Part shown: positions 1 through 7,421 of the stretch, piece by piece
Numbering within the stretch: position 1 is the first letter of the stretch
Layout of the letters: every line of letters starts with the position of its first letter
Source: Colwellia chukchiensis
GTDB lineage: Bacteria > Pseudomonadota > Gammaproteobacteria > Enterobacterales > Alteromonadaceae
NCBI RefSeq assembly: GCF_002104455.1
Contig: NZ_NBOC01000014.1
Span: 1 to 64,000, forward strand
DNA: 64,000 bases
Reading direction: 5' to 3'
Program-made: the position numbers and the translations under genes
The notes under the pieces: model-generated
The model's input: only the letters and a program-made list of their open reading frames with translations
Database searches by the model: none
What the model was told of the DNA's origin: nothing

Positions 1-99
1 GTATTAAATGTACGATATTTACCTAATTTGCCACACTTATAAGTAGTAACCCACCTCCGCAGCCATTTATTGGTGTGGTCTACAGAGGATTAAGTCTTT

Positions 100-693
100 T
101 TAGAGGGGAAAATCCCTAGAACCCCATTGTGATACTTGGTAATCATTCCCCCCACGAAATTTATTGCCATTAACTGAAGTAATAGCACGTTTTAACTGAT
201 GGTATGCTTCACCTCTGTTCAAGGCTTGCTGGACGTAATGACGCAACGTTGAATTATCAACATACTCCAAAACATAAATAGATTTAATTAAACGGTCGTA
301 CTCATGCAATGCTGACAATCTTCGGCTCTTGCCGTTACTCAACTTTCTAATGATTGTGCTTTGAGTGGTGGTTTTACGACTCAATGAACAAACAATATGC
401 TGAATATTGTCCCATTCTTCAGCAATTAGCTTATGATTAATATCTTTCTTTAATTGAATACGGCCTCCGTTCTCTTCAGTCACTTCAAATAGCTCAAAAA
501 ACACCTTTTTCATTTTCGCGTATCGAGGGGCGAATGTGTAACCAAAGAAATCTAATATAGCGAAGTTAACATTATTGGTACCATGCGTATCGGTCGATAA
601 GGTATTAGGCTGTATATCTGAAGAGTTGTTATAGAGTAAGTCAAAAGCAAAGTGACCTTCATATTCGTTAGCGCCAATGACTTGCGTACTCAC
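100..693 (-). pseudogene. Tn3-family transposase fragment (C-terminal part)
   Basis: The 197-residue open frame matches the C-terminal catalytic part of Tn3-family TnpA (DDE). The run STDTHGTNNVNFAILDFFGY followed by FAPRYAKM is the typical block around a catalytic aspartate, and the later GEAYHQLKRAITSVNG block is equally typical. Full TnpA proteins are near 1,000 residues, so most of the protein is missing. The start is artificial, because homology runs straight into an upstream stop next to an IS-like end (706-725). The end also departs from the family after NDYQVSQW, where the usual Trp-Asn-x-Cys-Ala-Arg-Leu-x-Ala-Asn tail is lost. It is therefore a remnant truncated on both sides and almost certainly inactive. 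Seen: the motifs and the truncation. Inferred: that it marks an old Tn3 insertion in the mobile element. Confidence 0.85.
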
Positions 694-976
694 CGGAACA
701 TGACGTGGTCAACCAAAATTGACCAACCCAGTTAAGCTACTTTTTTCAATTTCTTCATGTCCGCCTCATATTGATTTGAAATTTCCATACTTTATCTAAT
801 TCATGTTTTTCTAAATTAGCTAAAATGCAACTCAGAAATGTCCAGAAGTGAGTTGTGTGGTGTCGAGTGGAGATTGTACGATTAAGCCCCTAAGTAATTA
901 GTCCGTCAGTCTCCCTCGGTAATCAAATTAGTACATCTTAGCGATCAAATTGGTAAAAAATTAGACATGTAGATGA
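694..976. other. Gene-free stretch with mobile-element debris
   Basis: No intact gene is visible between the Tn3 fragment and the rumB remnant. The stretch begins with a palindromic IS-end-like sequence (706-725). On the minus strand an open frame without a start codon runs from about 889 down to a TGA at 755-757. I do not recognise its product, but it could be the tail of a lost transposase. The rest is AT-rich and I see nothing further in it. Confidence 0.5.
706..725. repeat. Palindromic insertion-sequence-end-like repeat
   Basis: TGGTCAACCAAAATTGACCA has perfect 7-base arms (TGGTCAA/TTGACCA) around six bases. It abuts the point where the Tn3 transposase homology stops, which is where an IS terminus would lie if an IS had broken tnpA. 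No second copy was found in the window, so the IS identity is unproven. Confidence 0.35.
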
Positions 977-2149
977 ATGCCCACCTTAAAAAATAGACAG
1001 CGGGTTGGGCTGGGTGATTTTTCTGGTGTTAGACGCCAGCAACCCATGCGGCAGAATGGTTGCTCACTTACTCGTCTATTTTTAGCGGGAATTCTTAGCC
1101 AACTGTATGAGCTGTATGCGGATTTAAGCAGTCGAGTGATGCGCACTTTGGAGGAGATGGCACCACGAGTAGAGGTTTACTCCATTGACGAAGCGTTTTT
1201 GGACTTAACCGGTATTGAGTCTGCCATATCTCTTGTCGAGTTCGGACAACAAGTGCGAGAGCGCATAGGCCACTGGATTGGGATCACCGTCTGTGTAGGC
1301 ATTGCACCGACTAAAACACTCGCCAAACTGGCAAACCATGCCGCTAAAAAGTATCCAGCCACTCAGGGCGTTGTAGACCTGACCAATCCAGAACGGCAAC
1401 GTCGATTGCTCGCATTAGTTCCGGTTGATGATGTTTGGGGCGTTGGTAGACGGCTTTCTAAGCGTTTAAATGCGTTGGGTATCACCACAGCCTTAGATCT
1501 CGCCAATGCCTCTCCTAGAGCCATCAGAGACCAGTTTTCGGTGGTTTTAGAAAGAACCGTCAGAGAGCTCAATGGTGAGTCGTGCATTGAACTTGAAGAG
1601 ATCCCGCCAACTAAGAAGCAAATCGTCTGTAGCCGTTCATTTGGCGCAAAAGTAACGCAATTTGAATTGTTACGTGAGGCCGTATGCGAATACGCAACCC
1701 GCGCCACTGAGAAGCTACGCAAAGAACAGCAGCAAGCCAAAGTGATGACCGTGTTTATACGAACCAGCCCCTTTAAGGACAACGAGCCGCAGTACAGCAA
1801 TTCCGCATCCGGTGAGTTACTGATCCCCAGTTGCGATACGCGGGATTTTATCGAGCTGGCCAATCACTTACTCAAGCGAATTTGGAAGGATGGTTTTCGT
1901 TATGCCAAAGCGGGCGTCATGCTGTCTGACTTTTACGATCCTGGCATGTTTCAACCAGGACTATTCGATGACGTATCGACCCGCGCTAATAGCCAGCAGT
2001 TAATGTCTGTATTGGACACCATTAACCAAAGCGGTGCCGGAAAGGTTTTCTTTGCTGGACAAGGTACGAAGAAAGATTGGTCGATGAAGCGAGAGCATTT
2101 GTCTCCCGCTTATACAACACGCTGGGACCAGTTACCACGAGTGAAGTAG
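977..2149 (+). pseudogene. rumB: rumB/UmuC-type Y-family DNA polymerase, N-terminus lost
   Basis: From residue 44 (YELYADLSSRVMRTLEEMAP) to the end at 390 this is a UmuC-type Y-family translesion polymerase. It keeps the SIDEAFLDLTG catalytic block and the HhH-containing thumb (VWGVGRRLSKRL). UmuC proteins are about 420 residues and begin with a Asp-Val-Asn-x-Phe-Tyr-Ala-Ser-Cys-Glu metal-binding and steric-gate block. Here the first ~70 native residues are missing and 43 unrelated residues take their place. Without the first metal-binding aspartate the product cannot be a working polymerase. Upstream bases 1091-1115 resemble the native Phe-Ser-Ala-Asn-Tyr-Glu-Leu coding stretch with a two-base insertion, suggesting a frameshift as well as deletion. 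In SXT/R391 ICEs rumB lies next to mobI, as here, so I call it rumB rather than chromosomal umuC. No rumA/umuD is visible. Confidence 0.8.
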
Positions 2150-2159
2150 CGCAGTTGAC

Positions 2160-2603
2160 TCAATATGCATTCACTCTGCGACGCAGCATGTTGAGCTTAT
2201 CAACCTGGCGTCGAATATCACTGAAGAATTCTTCTTTCTCCATGGCCAGCGCTAACTCCCATTCTTTGGCTAGACCTTGGCAGTCCAAAAATGCGTATCT
2301 CAGCTTCGTCTTTGATATACGCAGCCCCTTGCTAAAGACTACGCGCTTGCCTCGTTGACCGTGAAAACTGTTGATGTACCACTCTATGCCAAAGCCATAC
2401 TTAAAGTCTCTGATACGGACACCAAGCAGACCCCAGTCTTTAAAGGGCTCATTCTCTCGAACCTTGTAATGGGTAACCCAAAAGTCATCAACTTCAGCTC
2501 GTGCCAGCGCTTTTAGCCTGTCTGTTTCTTGCTGAAGTAAATCTGATACCTCTGCTTTCCATTGTTCATTGACGATTTCTACCAAACCAATTTCCCCATC
2601 CAA
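2160..2603 (-). CDS. mobI: MobI-like conjugative mobilisation protein
   Basis: A 147-residue soluble protein rich in charged residues, with coiled-coil-like ends. It has a central block (WGLLGVRIRDFKYGFGIEWY) followed by a KRVVFSKGLRISK stretch. This fits my memory of MobI, the auxiliary transfer factor of SXT/R391 ICEs and IncA/C plasmids that acts at oriT, but no catalytic motif can confirm it. The position is the strongest argument. It is convergent with rumB (10 bp between stops) and divergent from srpM across a repeat-rich gap, as around SXT oriT. The only start that keeps the full frame is a TTG at 2601-2603 directly after an in-frame TAA, with no clear ribosome-binding site. The start is therefore uncertain and some 5' decay is possible. 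Confidence 0.55.
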   Translation of the reverse strand: MDGEIGLVEIVNEQWKAEVSDLLQQETDRLKALARAEVDDFWVTHYKVRENEPFKDWGLLGVRIRDFKYGFGIEWYINSFHGQRGKRVVFSKGLRISKTKLRYAFLDCQGLAKEWELALAMEKEEFFSDIRRQVDKLNMLRRRVNAY

Positions 2604-2920
2604 TTAACCCCAAAAGCCAAAACCACTATCCGTTTGGCTTTTGGATCGAAACGCCAAACGTAAAACTGCCGTAACAATCACTGTTTGGCGTCTCGATATA
2701 AATCAACTCGCGCAATCCCATACCTGACAAGGGATACAGCCCGATTTCACTTAAAAACGCCTAAAACGACGTATCGTCATGAAGATACAAACCGTTTGGC
2801 GAGTTCAGGCCAGAATGCAAACGACGTTTGGCGTCTCGATTTTTTTGACTAGGTCATCCGCCGCCAAACAGAGCCTATTCTCATACTTTTGCGAAAATGC
2901 AACAGGCAGATAGATGAAAG
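2604..2920. other. Candidate oriT: repeat-rich intergenic region
   Basis: The gap upstream of mobI carries dense inverted and direct repeats. AAAAGCCAAA (2612-2621) and TTTGGCTTTT (2633-2642) form a perfect 10-bp stem with an 11-base loop. GTTTGGCGTCTCGAT occurs exactly twice (2683-2697 and 2826-2840), with a one-mismatch inverted copy at 2645-2659. The core GTTTGGC recurs at 2794-2800, and inverted (GCCAAAC) at 2863-2869. In SXT the origin of transfer maps to the gap next to mobI, so oriT is the likely function. The nick site cannot be placed from sequence alone. Confidence 0.5.
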
Positions 2921-2937
2921 GATTTGTCACCTTTCTG

Positions 2938-3050
2938 CCCACCGCCAGTGCACCGAATCCTGATAATGACATTTGAGTGAACCGCCAGAGCACTTGGAAA
3001 TGCCCAAGCGTGGCCAGTGCGGTTGATTGAAAACCGTTAGAGCACTTTGA
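2938..3050. repeat. Candidate partition site or operator upstream of srpM
   Basis: Imperfect copies of ACCGYYAGAGCACTT precede the srpM-like gene: ACCGCCAGTGCACC at 2941-2954, ACCGCCAGAGCACTT at 2981-2995 and ACCGTTAGAGCACTTT at 3033-3048. A related inverted GGCCAGTGCGGTT lies at 3012-3024. Reiterated sites just before a ParM-like operon are where plasmid centromere/operator sites lie; the SXT/R391 equivalent is called srpC. The function is inference. Confidence 0.4.
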
Positions 3051-3067
3051 GTGCACAGGAGATAAGT

Positions 3068-4042
3068 ATGTTTGTACTAGGCGTAGATATCGGTTACTCA
3101 AACCTGAAGCTGGCAATTGGCCAATCAGGCAGTGAACCGAAAACCATTATTCTGCCTGCGGGTGCCGGTCCTGCGGATCGTATGCCAGAGCGTATCGGTG
3201 GAGGCGATGATGAAACTTGTTTGTATGTGTCAGTCGATAATGAGCGCTGGGCCGCTGGTGTTCCTGCTGGACGCCTTCAAGGCTGGGAACGAGAGCTTCA
3301 CCCGGAATATCCCACCACAAAAACCTATAAGGCACTTTTTCATGCCGCCTTGTTAATGGCTGAAACAGAATCCATCGATTTGGTTGTCACTGGATTACCG
3401 GTTTCCCAGTTTCATGAACCACAACGTAAATCTGACCTTGTGAAGCGCCTAAAAGGTGTCCATCAAGTGACGCCTAAACGCAGCATCACCGTTCATGACG
3501 TCAAAGTGCTGCCGCAGCCTGCCGGTGCCTATATGGATCTAGTTCAAACAGGTGGTGATTTGGGCTTGATTGAAGAAGGTCGCGTCGTCGTCATCGATCC
3601 CGGCTTTTTTTCTGTTGACTGGGTTGCCCTTGAGGCCGGAGAAATTCGCTACAGCTCATCAGGAACCAGTCTTCAGGCAATGTCCGTGCTACTGGAAACC
3701 ATTGATAAGCTGATTTCAGAAGATCACGGTGCCAAAGTCGGAATGGATCGACTTGAAAAAGCCATGAGAACTGGCGACTTACAGGTCCTGCTATTTGGAG
3801 AAAAAGTCGATATTTCACCTTATCTGAATGCTGCCATGAAAAAGGTAGCGCCTGTTGCTCTTACAGCCATGCGCCAATCCATGCGTGACGAAAGCATCAA
3901 TGCGGACTTGGTATTGATCGCCGGAGGTGGAGCCATGGCTTATAAGGAAGCGGCCAAGGAGATTTTTTCACGAAGCAAGATAATCGTGCCGGAACAGTCT
4001 GTTTTGGCGAACGTCCGAGGCTTCTGGTTTTATGGGGCCTGA
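3068..4042 (+). CDS. srpM: ParM/StbA-like actin-type partition ATPase (SrpM-like)
   Basis: A 324-residue actin/Hsp70-fold ATPase expected to polymerise and push element copies apart. The N-terminal phosphate-1 loop is FVLGVDIGYSNLKLAIG. The phosphate-2 loop is VVVIDPGFFSVDWV, about two thirds of the way to the middle, and the adenosine-binding motif is VLIAGGGAMAY near residue 290. I start at the ATG at 3068 because an AGGAGA sits 6 bases upstream; an open frame continues seven codons further but lacks a site. The next gene starts 2 bases after the stop, so they form an operon. SXT/R391 ICEs carry the srpMRC partition module in this place, giving stability while the element replicates as a circle. 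Other ParM-like proteins of plasmids are a possible alternative. Confidence 0.75.
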   Translation: MFVLGVDIGYSNLKLAIGQSGSEPKTIILPAGAGPADRMPERIGGGDDETCLYVSVDNERWAAGVPAGRLQGWERELHPEYPTTKTYKALFHAALLMAETESIDLVVTGLPVSQFHEPQRKSDLVKRLKGVHQVTPKRSITVHDVKVLPQPAGAYMDLVQTGGDLGLIEEGRVVVIDPGFFSVDWVALEAGEIRYSSSGTSLQAMSVLLETIDKLISEDHGAKVGMDRLEKAMRTGDLQVLLFGEKVDISPYLNAAMKKVAPVALTAMRQSMRDESINADLVLIAGGGAMAYKEAAKEIFSRSKIIVPEQSVLANVRGFWFYGA

Positions 4043-4044
4043 TT

Positions 4045-4314
4045 ATGAGAGTTGTCGTCAACATTCCCCCAGGGAGCCACCCTGAACTGCTCAAAGAATT
4101 GGAAAAGACGCCACCACGGGAACGCGCTGAGCGTCTGCGGATGCTGGCCACCTTTGGGTTAATTCACATGAGCCAACCCAATCTATCCACGACATCTGCA
4201 CCGGTGGATGGCCATGCACCAGATGGTGACGTTACTTCCATGAGTACAGCGCCAGAACCCAAAGCAGAATCACGTAAACAATCATTAAAATCCAAACTAG
4301 GGCTGGGCTTATAA
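4045..4314 (+). CDS. srpR: Small partition partner protein (SrpR-like)
   Basis: An 89-residue protein. Its N-terminal half (PPGSHPELLKELEKTPPRER and on to LRMLATFGL) looks like a short helical DNA-binding or adaptor module of the kind paired with StbA/ParM ATPases. The C-terminal half is low-complexity and polar, ending in a basic KSKLGLGL tail. There is no signal peptide or membrane segment. It starts 2 bases after srpM and ends 1 base before the integrase ATG, so the three genes are likely co-transcribed and translationally coupled. By position it matches the srpR-type gene of SXT/R391 ICEs, thought to link the ATPase to the centromere-like repeats. The sequence is too short and variable for a firm call. 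Confidence 0.55.
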   Translation: MRVVVNIPPGSHPELLKELEKTPPRERAERLRMLATFGLIHMSQPNLSTTSAPVDGHAPDGDVTSMSTAPEPKAESRKQSLKSKLGLGL

Positions 4315-4315
4315 C

Positions 4316-5557
4316 ATGGCGTTATCAGTTAGCTGGCTCGATGCCAGGTTAAATAAAGAAGCAAAAGAAACCGTAGTAAAAGCCGACCGAGATGGGCTAA
4401 GTGCTCGGGTATCGCCCAAGGGCAAAATTGTTTTTCAGTTTCGTTATCGTTTCGATGGCAAGCAACAGCGGGTAGACATTGGTACTTACCCACTTATGAA
4501 GCTTGCTGAAGCTAGGAATGAGCTGGATAGGTTAAGGGCGGTACTCGACCAGGGCAGAAACCCCAAGCTCTACCTACAGCAGGAACGGGCCAAGTATTCT
4601 GCCAATCAAAGCTTCGAATCGATTTTTCGAGACTGGATAGACTCTGCCGGTAAGCAAGGGCTAAAGGAGAAAACGTGGCACTACCAAAAACGCAGCAGTG
4701 AAATATATTTGCTGCCCCGACTTGGCAAGTACCCATTAACTGACATCAATGAATTGTCCTTGCGAAACTGTCTTCGTGAGGTTTCGGAGTCGTCCCCTTC
4801 AAACACAGAACGTCTGGTGTCTGTGCTGCACAAGTTTTATGACTGGCTGATTGATGAACAAATTTTGGAAATTAACGCTGCCGCTGGGATCACAGCAAAA
4901 AAGGTTGGCGGTAAGAAAGGCAAACGAACTCGGGTGCTAAATGACAACGAGATCAGGATACTTTGGCGCTATTTGCATGAGTCAAAAATCACTGAGAAGA
5001 ATCGCATCTACATAAAACTGCTTCTCTTATTGGGAGGGCGCAAGGGCGAACTCATTCAAGCTGAAAAGCATCACTTTGACTTGCAATCTGCAATGTGGAC
5101 AGTGCCCATAGAGATCCGCAAACAAGGTGAGAAAATTGGAGCGCCGATCATGCGGCCATTGATTAAGCCAGCTATTGAGCTGATTGAACTGGCGATGCAG
5201 ATGAGCAAATCAACCTACTTGTTTCCCGCGAACGGACAAGAAGAGCTTGCCACAAATGGCTTTGATACCACTATTCCTAACAATGTGAAAATTTGGGCTC
5301 GCAGGTCGCTTAGTGTCGAGATGGAACATTGGTCTATGCATGATCTTCGCAGAACTATGCGAACGCGAATGTCGGCCATCACGACGCAAGAAGTTGCCGA
5401 GTTGATGATTGGCCACAGCAAAAAAGGGTTGGATGCTATCTACAACCAATATCAGTACCTGGATGAAATGCGTCATGCTTACGACGTTTGGTATCAACAG
5501 CTAGAGACCATCATCGAGCCGACAGGCTTTCCGTTCAACTGGCGTTTCGGACAATAA
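4316..5557 (+). CDS. int: P4-type tyrosine integrase of an SXT/R391-like ICE
   Basis: A 413-residue tyrosine recombinase that inserts and excises the element. The N-terminal domain (about 1-95: DGLSARVSPKGKIVFQFRYR, then VDIGTYPLMKLAEAR) is the DUF4102 arm-binding domain of P4-type integrases. A core-binding domain follows (about 110-200). In the catalytic domain the first Arg lies in LLLGGRKGELI, HDLRRT supplies the His-x-x-Arg, GHS the later His, and Tyr is in AIYNQYQYL. All catalytic residues are therefore present and the enzyme looks intact. I recall SXT Int as also 413 residues, which together with the neighbours supports SXT/R391 kinship. It overlaps no gene, is one base after srpR, and faces the att end. 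An inverted repeat (5564-5587) separates it from the convergent xis. Confidence 0.9.
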   Translation: MALSVSWLDARLNKEAKETVVKADRDGLSARVSPKGKIVFQFRYRFDGKQQRVDIGTYPLMKLAEARNELDRLRAVLDQGRNPKLYLQQERAKYSANQSFESIFRDWIDSAGKQGLKEKTWHYQKRSSEIYLLPRLGKYPLTDINELSLRNCLREVSESSPSNTERLVSVLHKFYDWLIDEQILEINAAAGITAKKVGGKKGKRTRVLNDNEIRILWRYLHESKITEKNRIYIKLLLLLGGRKGELIQAEKHHFDLQSAMWTVPIEIRKQGEKIGAPIMRPLIKPAIELIELAMQMSKSTYLFPANGQEELATNGFDTTIPNNVKIWARRSLSVEMEHWSMHDLRRTMRTRMSAITTQEVAELMIGHSKKGLDAIYNQYQYLDEMRHAYDVWYQQLETIIEPTGFPFNWRFGQ

Positions 5558-5563
5558 AATAAA

Positions 5564-5587
5564 AGAAAGAGGCTCAGTCCTCTTTCT
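5564..5587. terminator. Convergent hairpin between int and xis
   Basis: AGAAAGAGG (5564-5572) and CCTCTTTCT (5579-5587) make a 9-bp stem with loop CTCAGT. It overlaps the xis stop codon and lies just after the int stop. There is only a weak T-tract, so termination efficiency is uncertain. Confidence 0.5.
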
Positions 5588-5768
5588 TCTCATACTCCTC
5601 CAAATCTTCAATGTGCCACAGCTTGTTTCGTGTATTTCGGTTGATACGAGGTTGCGGCAAGCTGCCATCTTTTATTCTTCGCCAGAGCGTCGTATAGCTA
5701 ATGTGGTAACGAGCCATCACTTCGTAAGATGTTAGAAAAGGGGTTACCTGGTGCGCTACTGCTGTCAT
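5574..5768 (-). CDS. xis: AlpA/Xis-type excisionase
   Basis: A 64-residue winged-helix protein of the AlpA/excisionase (MerR-like HTH_17) type. FLTSYEVMARYHISYTTLWR is the DNA-reading helix pair, followed by the typical KDGSLPQPRINRN wing and a Trp-x-x-Glu-Asp-Leu-Glu-x-Tyr end. Such proteins bend the att arms and steer the integrase to excision. I chose the ATG at 5766-5768 (MTAVAHQ) because an AGGAG lies seven bases upstream; the ATG two codons earlier is too close to that site. It is convergent with int and sits between int and the att end. Its promoter must lie among the duplicated repeats at 5890-6314, so autoregulation by Int or Xis binding is plausible. Confidence 0.8.
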   Translation of the reverse strand: MTAVAHQVTPFLTSYEVMARYHISYTTLWRRIKDGSLPQPRINRNTRNKLWHIEDLEEYEKKED

Positions 5769-5889
5769 CTGCATTCTCCTGAAAATCAATGTAAAGCTAT
5801 CATCGCCTGATTCATCACTTGTTGATGGTCAGAAAGATGCATGATTTGTTCAGAAGATCAGCCTTATCGAAACACGAATGTTGCTATTA

Positions 5890-6314
5890 GGTACTTTTCA
5901 GCTCAAACCTATGAATAACAAGGGCTACAAGGCGGTTTGTGTCATGAATAGCAATCAACACGCCTAACGAGAAAAATTTGTACACACTGTTTGTACACTC
6001 GCAACAATGACACATCAAAAACCACAATGACGAACCCTTTAAATTCATAAACTTATAAACAAAAAACTAGAGATGATCGCATTTATTCCGCTTTTGTAAT
6101 GTCGAAACCAAAGTACCAAAAGCAGGAAGTACTTTCTTCATCAAACCCAGTAAACACAAGGCCTACAGCCAGATTTGTGTCATGGAATTTTCACCAAAGG
6201 CCTCTAAAACGGAATTTGTACTCAAGTTTGTACACACTTTCCGAGGTTACGCTTGAACATCATTGAAAAGCAAAGAAACGAGAAAAAGACAAAAAGCCTT
6301 TAAATTCAGTACGT
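5890..6314. repeat. Duplicated att-arm region with TTTGTAC repeats
   Basis: This gene-free stretch between xis and the broken acyl-CoA dehydrogenase contains a diverged direct duplication. GTACTTT..TCAAACC..CAAGG-CTACA..TTTGTGTCATG at 5891-5945 recurs at 6128-6184, and CCTTTAAATTCA recurs at 6036-6048 and 6298-6310. Each copy carries a pair of TTTGTAC(A) elements, at about 5976-5998 and 6213-6236. Short reiterated sequences beside int at an element end are usually integrase arm-type or Xis binding sites. Confidence 0.6.
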
Positions 6315-6349
6315 AGAGATGTGATTGTGGTGTGCAATGAAAGGTGGTT

Positions 6350-7411
6350 TTAAGCGTTGAAAGGCTGGGCGGCATCAGGATGGACGATAATCGCATCGGC
6401 TTTTTTCTCAGGCGATTGCGCGCCCGTAGCACTACGCCCCTGAATACGCTCGCAGGCATATTTAGCGGCTTGCTGGTAAGAGGCTTCTGCTGCACCAACG
6501 CCTTGAATCCCCATGCCTAAACGCTCATAATTCATCATGGTGAACATGTAATTTAAGCCTTTGTTTTGCTCGCCAACTAAAAAGCCTTTCGCGCCGTCAA
6601 AATTCATCACACAAGTTGCTGAGCCTTTGATGCCCATTTTATGCTCAATTGAGCCACAAGTAACTGTGTTTCGTGCGCCTAAGCTGCCGTCGTCATTTAA
6701 CAAAAATTTAGGAACCACAAACATAGAAATGCCACGCGGGCCCGCAGGCGCACCAGGAATTTTTGCCAACACTAAATGAATAATATTTTCCGTTAAGTCG
6801 TGTTCACCGCCGGTAATAAATATTTTAGTACCCGATAATGCAAAACTCCCGTCAGCTTGTGCTTCTGCTTTTGCGCTCATAATGCCGAGGTCGCTGCCGG
6901 CATGAGGCTCTGTTAAGCACATAGTGCCAGCCCACTTACCTGAATACATATTTTCCAGATAAGTTTGCTTCATATCTTCGCTGGCATGGGCGGATAAAGC
7001 CAAGCATGCCCCCGCGGTTAGCATAGGATAAAGTGCAAATGAAATAGACGCCGATTGCGTCATTTCTTCAACAAACGATTGCAACATTTTAGGCATCCCC
7101 ATGCCGCCATACTCTGGATCACCACTTAACGCGCCCCAGCCGCCTTCGCAATAAAGTTGATAAGCTTTGGCAAATCCCTCGGGAGTGGTTACTGCACCAT
7201 TTTGCCACGTTGCTCCTTGCTCATCGCTATTACGATTGAGGGGGGCAATAACGGCTGAGCTGAGTTTGGCAGCTTCTGATAAAATGGCATCGGCAGTGTC
7301 TGTATCAACAGACTCTGCCACCGCTGGCATGGTTGCCCATAAATTTTCTGCGTCAAAAACTTCATGCAATAGAAACTGCATATCACGCATGGGTGCTTGA
7401 TAATCAGACAT
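6350..7411 (-). pseudogene. Acyl-CoA dehydrogenase, C-terminus removed by the element
   Basis: FAD-dependent acyl-CoA dehydrogenase of the roughly 600-residue class (N-terminal extension like AidB/AcdA-type enzymes). It shows MCLTEPHAGSDLG (FAD/substrate block) and FITGGEHD; MNYERLGMGIQGVGAAEASYQQA begins the C-terminal helical domain. The reading frame stops after 353 residues. Sequence runs normally to SPEKKADAIIVHPD, where homologues continue with Val-Arg-Arg-Met-Leu, but here eight foreign residues and TAA follow. About 230-250 residues, including the usual catalytic-base region, are missing, so I expect no activity. The start is the ATG at 7411 with AGGAG upstream. The gene lies 10 bases after icmF and was probably its operon partner. 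The break coincides with the end of the integrated element (see 6368-6387). Confidence 0.85.
6368..6387. other. Candidate attachment-site core (prfC-like) within acyl-CoA dehydrogenase gene
   Basis: On the minus strand the sequence reads GCGATTATCGTCCATCCTGA then TGCCGCC, encoding Ala-Ile-Ile-Val-His-Pro-Asp-Ala-Ala. Dehydrogenase homologues have Val after Asp, so the switch to foreign sequence is near the GAT codon. SXT/R391 ICEs use the start of prfC, which encodes Ala-Ile-Ile-Ser-His-Pro-Asp-Ala-Gly and is similar at the base level. The exact core length cannot be fixed without the other end. Confidence 0.55.
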
Positions 7412-7421
7412 TAATGGCTCC

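Noticed and set aside
755-889. Minus-strand open frame without a start (45 codons)
   Set aside because: It reads like the end of a protein but I could not assign it, and it has no start or signals; kept only as debris.
1363-1863. 166-codon minus-strand frame inside rumB
   Set aside because: It is the shadow of the well-supported UmuC coding frame.
1-6345. A complete functional conjugative element
   Set aside because: Only one end is in the window; no tra genes are visible and the outer part is damaged, so function cannot be claimed.
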